The translations under genes and the position numbers were made by a program. Below the pieces are notes generated by a model. The model had not been told where the DNA came from. It worked only from the letters and a program-made list of their open reading frames with translations, and did not search any database. 64,000 bases of DNA. Source: Ceratothoa steindachneri (Eukaryota; Arthropoda; Malacostraca; Isopoda; Cymothoidae). The DNA lies in the NCBI GenBank assembly GCA_963969495.1, contig OZ018320.1:79605313-79669312 (forward strand), given 5' to 3'. The stretch's first letter is position 1, and each line of letters begins with the position of its first letter. Positions 59,400 to 64,000 of this stretch are shown here, one piece after another.

Positions 59400-61870
59400 A
59401 AGATCATATCTGCATCTTGTCTTTTATCAAGTGGAGTTCAATCGGTAATTTTTCTGGTCCATCTATTGTCTAGGAATCTTGCCACTTGGCCTGTCCAGCT
59501 CCATTTCAGGTTTCTTAAAGCTTCTACTATATCCTGAAGTTTGGGTCGACCACGTAGCTAAGTGGCTGATTTTCTGTCACGCCAAGTTATCACCATCATA
59601 ATGCGTTCATGGGTTCTTTGTGTTGTTCTCACGTTTAGTATAAGTTTTTTTTGGTCAGGTTCCAAATTTCTGCTCCTTATACCATAGTTAGGATTATCCA
59701 TTGGTCCTTTGCTTTTCCTTTCAGGCACTAATCATTTGCTTTTGAAGATGATTCTTGCCTTTCCAAATTCGTTCGAAACTAGAGTAATTCTGCGTTGGAT
59801 TTCTTTATCTTTTCCCGGTGACTTTGTAATCTGTCGACCATGATAAATATATTTGTCTACAATTTCAATTTGTTCGTTGTAAATTTTAATGTCCATCATG
59901 TCGACCTTTAATTGGTTTGCCATTACTTTTGTTTTTATAAGATATATTTTCAGGCCGATTCTTTTATTTTCTTGGTTAAGTTCTTGAAGCATTAATTGAA
60001 TCTCTTTTAGGTGTCAGCTATGAGTACAATATCATCTGCTAATCTCAGGTAATTGAGGTAATGTCCATCGATATTAATGTCTTTGTTTTGCCAGTTTAGC
60101 CTCATGAAGATTTCTCCTGGAAAGGACGTGAATAAGTTCGGAGAGATAGTATCTCCTAACATTACACTTTTCTAAAATTGAAAGATGTCTGAATCTTTAT
60201 CCAATTTAATGTAGGAACTGCAATTTTATAGTATGTTTGTTCTTTGATATTTATGTTGACCTGATTTATAGCTTGATTCTTTAAGGCTGTTAGGATCGCT
60301 GGTGTTTCTATAGAATCAAATGCTTTCTGGTAATCTCAATGAGCTGGTTTCTCTGAAGCCATTTGTTCTCTCGATTGTTGCTCATCCATATGGTTTTGTA
60401 CTCTGTTGGTCATGACTTCTGTGATGAGTTTATTGACACAGGAGAGAAGTTTGATTGATCCTTAGTTTGTAAAGTTCATTTGATCATATTTTGTGTAGGA
60501 GGATTATTATGCCATTGTGCCGATAGCCAGGAATCTTGCCTTGTTTAAGACATCGCTAGAATCACTCAGCAAGTCTGCAGTGAAGGTGTCATGACTTGGT
60601 GCTTTGTGGCTCTTCATTTGTTTGATTGCAATTTCAATTTATGACTTGAGAACGGCTAGGACAGTATTGAGCGTTGTTGGTTAGTTGTAGTTCTGAATCG
60701 TGTTGTTGCTTGATTAAAACTTTTCATAGTACTTCTTATTTCTTTGAACTATTCTTCTCGAACCCTGATCATTGTACCTTTTTTCTCTTTTATAGCTAAT
60801 ATGTGAAATCTTCCTTTTACAAGTCTCGTTGTAGCCATTTTTATAGCTCTTTCTCTCTTTGATAATGTCTTCAACAATAGTCATGTCAGCTCAGTGTTTC
60901 TCTTTTATGAGCTTGTTTGGTTATGCTAATTCAATTTTTTGGTTGATATTTGTTGCTTTAGGGTGTTTGTGCTTCTTGATTAGGCTCAGTGTTTCTTATT
61001 AGAATTTGTTGTTGTTCTTCTTTTGTGTGTCATTGTATTTTCAGCAGTGTCTTTCATGTGTTCCATCAAGTTAATGTTCAATGCTTGTTTATTACTAGTT
61101 TCGCTGGGATCAAGAGTATTTTCATAGCGTGCTCTATGAAGATGGCTCTAGAATTCTCGAACGAGATTTTTCTGGATCGTAATGGGCTTATTTTTAATGG
61201 AATAGCTTTCTTCCCTCTTTCTGAATGTTAATTTCATCCATCTGATCACCCTGTCGTCACTAATTTTGATTTTATTAGTGCCTTAGAAACTATTGACAGT
61301 GTATGTGGATAGTTGATAGGGCAACTATTGACAGAGTTTGGGCTTATCCAATTTCATCTTTGCTGCTGCTTCGTTTTGAACATAGTGTTAGCAATCTTGA
61401 GGTCGTGGGCGAGTGTAAAGTAATTTCGTTTCGCCATTGAGAACTTTCCAAATGCATGGCTGATTATCTTGCACAACTTTTAAATTAAAGTCTTCCATGA
61501 AGATGTTAAACTTGGCTCTGTTTTTATTTAACAGATGTCGGTCCGTACACTTGGACATTTTGAGGTTGTACTTCTTAGAGACACTCACGTTTATGTAAGC
61601 TACTCTTTGCGATATGCCGTAAAACTCTACTACCATTTCTTTGAGCTGCCTATGTATCAAAAATCCAACTACATGCTGCCTTTGGGCTTCTTTACTTTTG
61701 TGGTAGAGTAGGTGATGGTTACCTGTTTCAGTGAAAGCTTCTCTGTATATTTGGGTTTCACACAGACCAATTATATCCCATTTAATATCATTGACTTCAG
61801 TGAAGAGTCTGTGAGATGTACCTCCCCAGATAGTGTTCTGTAGTTGTAGGTTGGAATATATCAATCTTTT
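59400..61870 (-). mobile_element. RTE-type LINE, degenerate
   Basis: On the minus strand: endonuclease (61864-61388), then decayed RT with the catalytic box LRLADDIVLIAD at about 60050-60013, then GLKIYLIKTKVMANQLKVD and VDKYIYHGRQITKSPGKDKE (59992-59732), then LKWSWTGQVARFLDNRWTRK near 59480. The order and signatures are those of RTE elements (BovB/RTE-1 relatives). Many stops; inactive. Confidence 0.85.
61388..61864 (-). pseudogene. RTE endonuclease domain
   Basis: The frame of 158 codons carries WDIIGLCETQIYREAF (catalytic Glu in the CET motif), then HHLLYHKSKEAQ, HVVGFLIHRQLKEMVVEFYG and ISQRVAYINVSVSKKYNLK. It continues with FNIFMEDFN, in the place of the GDFN motif but with Glu for Gly. 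The frame stays open for unusual length in such a decayed element. It represents the apurinic endonuclease-like domain that nicks target DNA. Confidence 0.8.
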
Positions 61871-61981
61871 TTTAAGTTTTCATCATGATAAGGTTTGGGT
61901 CATAAGCTACTATGCTGACCCAATGCAGTGTGGTACCAAGGGGCCATCAATGGTCAATGAAAGTAGTTGAAACTGAATATT

Positions 61982-62062
61982 TTCACCCTCGTCTGGAATC
62001 GAACACGGGATCTTTCGGTTTAAAGTCCAACACACTAACGCCTACCCCTACACTACATAGCC
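61982..62062 (-). repeat. tRNA-like (SINE-type) sequence near the RTE 5' side
   Basis: On the minus strand: TAGTGTAGGGGTAGGC (A-box-like), a central TTGGACTTTAAACCGA hairpin resembling an anticodon arm with TTT, and GTGTTCGATTCC (B-box). The 5' GGGCTATG has no 3' partner, so it is not a complete tRNA gene. It is probably the head of a SINE or a tRNA-like relic. Confidence 0.6.
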
Positions 62063-62207
62063 CAATAAGCCCCATATGTATATAGGTACTATTGAATACC
62101 ATAGCTGTGGCAGCGTTATTAATTCTAACTTGTATTTTCTTAATATTCCTTACAAGTTTTTAACGGGGTCTTCGAGGCGAAAAAAACATCCGCCAATGAC
62201 ATTCTTT

Positions 62208-62251
62208 ATTCCTAGATGTCTTTCGACCGTGTTAGGTCCTCTTCAGGGAAT
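62208..62251 (-). ncRNA. Candidate hammerhead ribozyme with complete core
   Basis: On the minus strand: stem I ATTCC (62251-62247) with GGAAT (62212-62208), perfect; CTGAAGA (62246-62240), an exact CUGANGA; stem II GACC/GGTC with a six-base loop; GAAA (62224-62221); stem III AG/CT with loop ACAT; and CTA with predicted cleavage after A62213. All conserved core bases and three helices are present in 44 nt. No Penelope coding sequence was recognised next to it. Confidence 0.75.
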
Positions 62252-62269
62252 GACAGAAATGTAATTGAT

Positions 62270-63807
62270 TGATTGATTGATGTATAAAGAGTGAAAAGGT
62301 GTAGAAGATAAATCTAGGTAAATAGATGTTGAGTTTTGCCCTGGTGTAGAGGGCATCTCTAAGGTACTTCCTTTTTCTTATCGTGTCTTATTTGTCTCTT
62401 CTTGTGCACCAACAGTGGTTGCTTCAGGTGTTTGTTTGGTGACATTGCGACCTTTTCTATTGATTTTTCCTATCTCGTTTTTCTTTGAACTTTATTTATT
62501 TATTTATTTAATTTTTTTAAATATATATAAATATAAATATACTCTATTTCCTCCGTCACAGCATTCTAGCCTTTCAAGTGTTATATTTGATACTTTATTT
62601 TTTGTAGCTTTTAATTTTCCTGGTAACTTATTATTGTTTTGCCAGTATTCTGGTAATTTATTTTGTCTTATCGGTGTTTGGGCATTTTGCCTCTTTTGTT
62701 CACTTCTTTTTGGATGTGGGCCCTTCACCTCTTTTTCTTTTTATTCAGTTGTCATCTTCATGCAAAGAGTCCAATTAGGTTCTCTCGGGAGCAGATTCTT
62801 CCACTTGGGAATAGGGTTTGCCTAGTGGCGCGTCCCCTATCCGCTCTCGGAGTGTCAAGATCATTTTCCATATTTGGAATTATCGCTTCCTCGATTTTGT
62901 CCCAGGTCTTGTTGCCTAGCCTCTGGAGCTCCGTATTCAATGGCTTCAGACCTGCTCGGCCGAATACAAGATTTATTAGAGCGATAAATATATAATAAGT
63001 TTTCAATTTTACAAATATTAAAATTAAATACATATATGTAAAACGAAAGAATAGATAGGTGTAGGGGTGAAGTTATATTTTTGTGAAAATTCAGCGGAGA
63101 AGAGTAAGGTATAAGTATGAGTAGGAAAAGAGATTCTCCCGGAATCAACGGGAGGTCATCTTATTAAAACTATATATTGCTTTGATAAAATACAGGAATT
63201 GTTTTTAATTTTAGTTATATAAACTTAGGAATAATTTTCCAAAGTTAAATTTTGATATTGTCACATTACATTCATAATTCGATTTAATTTATTTTAGCAC
63301 TTACAATTTTAATTGAGTTGTTCTTTTAGTCATATTTGGATATATTAATTATTCTGGTTTTATTATTTCCTCTAGTTTCGTTTAACACTTTATTTTGGTA
63401 GCACTTTATGTTATTATTATTTACACACTCGAGTTAAACTATTATCTTATCAGTTAACTAACTGTACTGATATTTTTATTCTCGTAGTTCACTTATTATT
63501 ATGGCAATTAATTGTTAACTGACTTATGTAAATTATTTAATTTTTGCGTTTTAGATTAATTATGATGGTTTGTTTTAATCTAATCACTTTTAGCTTATTC
63601 ACTAATTTATTATTCTCTATATTTTACACTGTTAGCCCTTTTTAATTATTATTTTCTCGATTCATTCACTTTTCGCTCTTTTGATTGCTTGTTCTAGTCA
63701 CTTTAATTTGTTCATTTATTTATTTATTCGCACTTTCGATTACTTGTTCTAATCACTTTGATTTGTTCACTTATTCATTTATTCACTTTTCGTATCACCT
63801 TTTACCC
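62270..63807. other. AT-rich region, no convincing gene
   Basis: Frames at 62415-62825 and 62504-62728 overlap on opposite strands and match nothing known to me. The 63.2-63.8 kb part is dominated by TTATT-type low-complexity sequence. Confidence 0.4.
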
Positions 63808-63990
63808 TTATTCAATTTCTGAAGTCTTTTGGCCAGTTTCTATCTTCTTAAAGGTAGACATATTGACGCTGTGTACGCACGAGTCCAGGATGTACATCGC
63901 GCGCTCCATCAATAGTCCACATATTTCCTTCGGGGACCGTGGTCCTTCGTATGTCCATTTGTATTCGTCACGGTTGATGCCATCAAGCAA
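63808..63990 (-). other. Unidentified open frame at the window edge
   Basis: The 60-aa minus-strand frame reads LDGINRDEYKWTYEGPRSPK, then EICGLLMERAMYILDSCVHS and ends TSEIE with a stop near 63808. Composition is protein-like, unlike the AT-rich flank. It could be a host exon or the end of an element ORF that continues beyond the window. No family is recognised. Confidence 0.35.
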
Positions 63991-64000
63991 TTTTCCATTT

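Noticed and set aside
61982..62062. Functional tRNA-Lys gene
   Set aside because: The anticodon-like TTT is present but acceptor and anticodon stems do not pair fully and no terminator-like T run follows.

Overview
This window is eukaryotic and looks like invertebrate genomic DNA, most plausibly arthropod. It has AT-rich spacers, many long (TA)n microsatellites, spliced exons with GT/AG borders, and a dense mix of decayed LINE, Penelope-like, mariner and hAT elements. There is no operon structure, bacterial gene or CRISPR. The arthropod suggestion rests on a GABA-A-like receptor exon and on DD41D mariner-type transposases; no species can be named from the sequence.

Host gene content is small. 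The clearest host sequence is on the + strand at 47541-47701: an exon encoding the end of TM2, the LPKV linker and TM3 of a Cys-loop (GABA-A receptor type) channel. Phase-compatible candidate loop exons follow at 48191-48403, 50490-50669 and 51013-51063. The ligand-binding, TM1 and TM4 exons were not found, so much of the window may be intronic or flanking DNA of this gene.

Layout. 0-12 kb: one half of a dispersed inverted repeat, a hAT-like terminus, and a large unclassified repeat family ('family X', copies at 698-2212, 7480-7870 and 10250-12022) carrying an embedded (TA)n tract. Also here are an ORF1 fragment of a zinc-knuckle LINE (6062-7150, minus), an RTE-type tail (7921-8235) and a Penelope-like element (8400-9830). 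12-19 kb: a zinc-knuckle LINE (+) interrupted by two complete mariner insertions of different lineages. 20-28 kb: two more members of the same LINE group (minus), one carrying a tRNA-like SINE; the other keeps a single 2.77-kb ORF2 frame broken only by stop codons.

30.1-37.5 kb: a hAT element inserted in a (TA)n tract and itself holding a CR1/L2-type LINE. That LINE has an intact ORF1 (zinc-binding N-terminus, seven exact heptads, SGNH-esterase-like domain) and an ORF2 damaged by stops and two perfect tandem duplications. 38.4-40.1 kb: a DD41D mariner-type element, also in a TA tract. 40-46 kb: LINE, Penelope and hAT remnants, a second DD41D fragment and a repeat inverted relative to 20.2 kb. 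52.6-56.9 kb: four Penelope-like fragments. 59.4-61.9 kb: an RTE-type LINE (minus).

The most interesting non-coding signal is four candidate hammerhead ribozymes: 40925-40963 (+), 53147-53189 (-), 54809-54857 (-) and 62208-62251 (-). Three sit at ends of Penelope-like elements, where hammerheads are known. The fourth has the cleanest core and lies about 150 bp upstream of a tRNA-like promoter and the RTE element, with no recognised Penelope coding sequence beside it.
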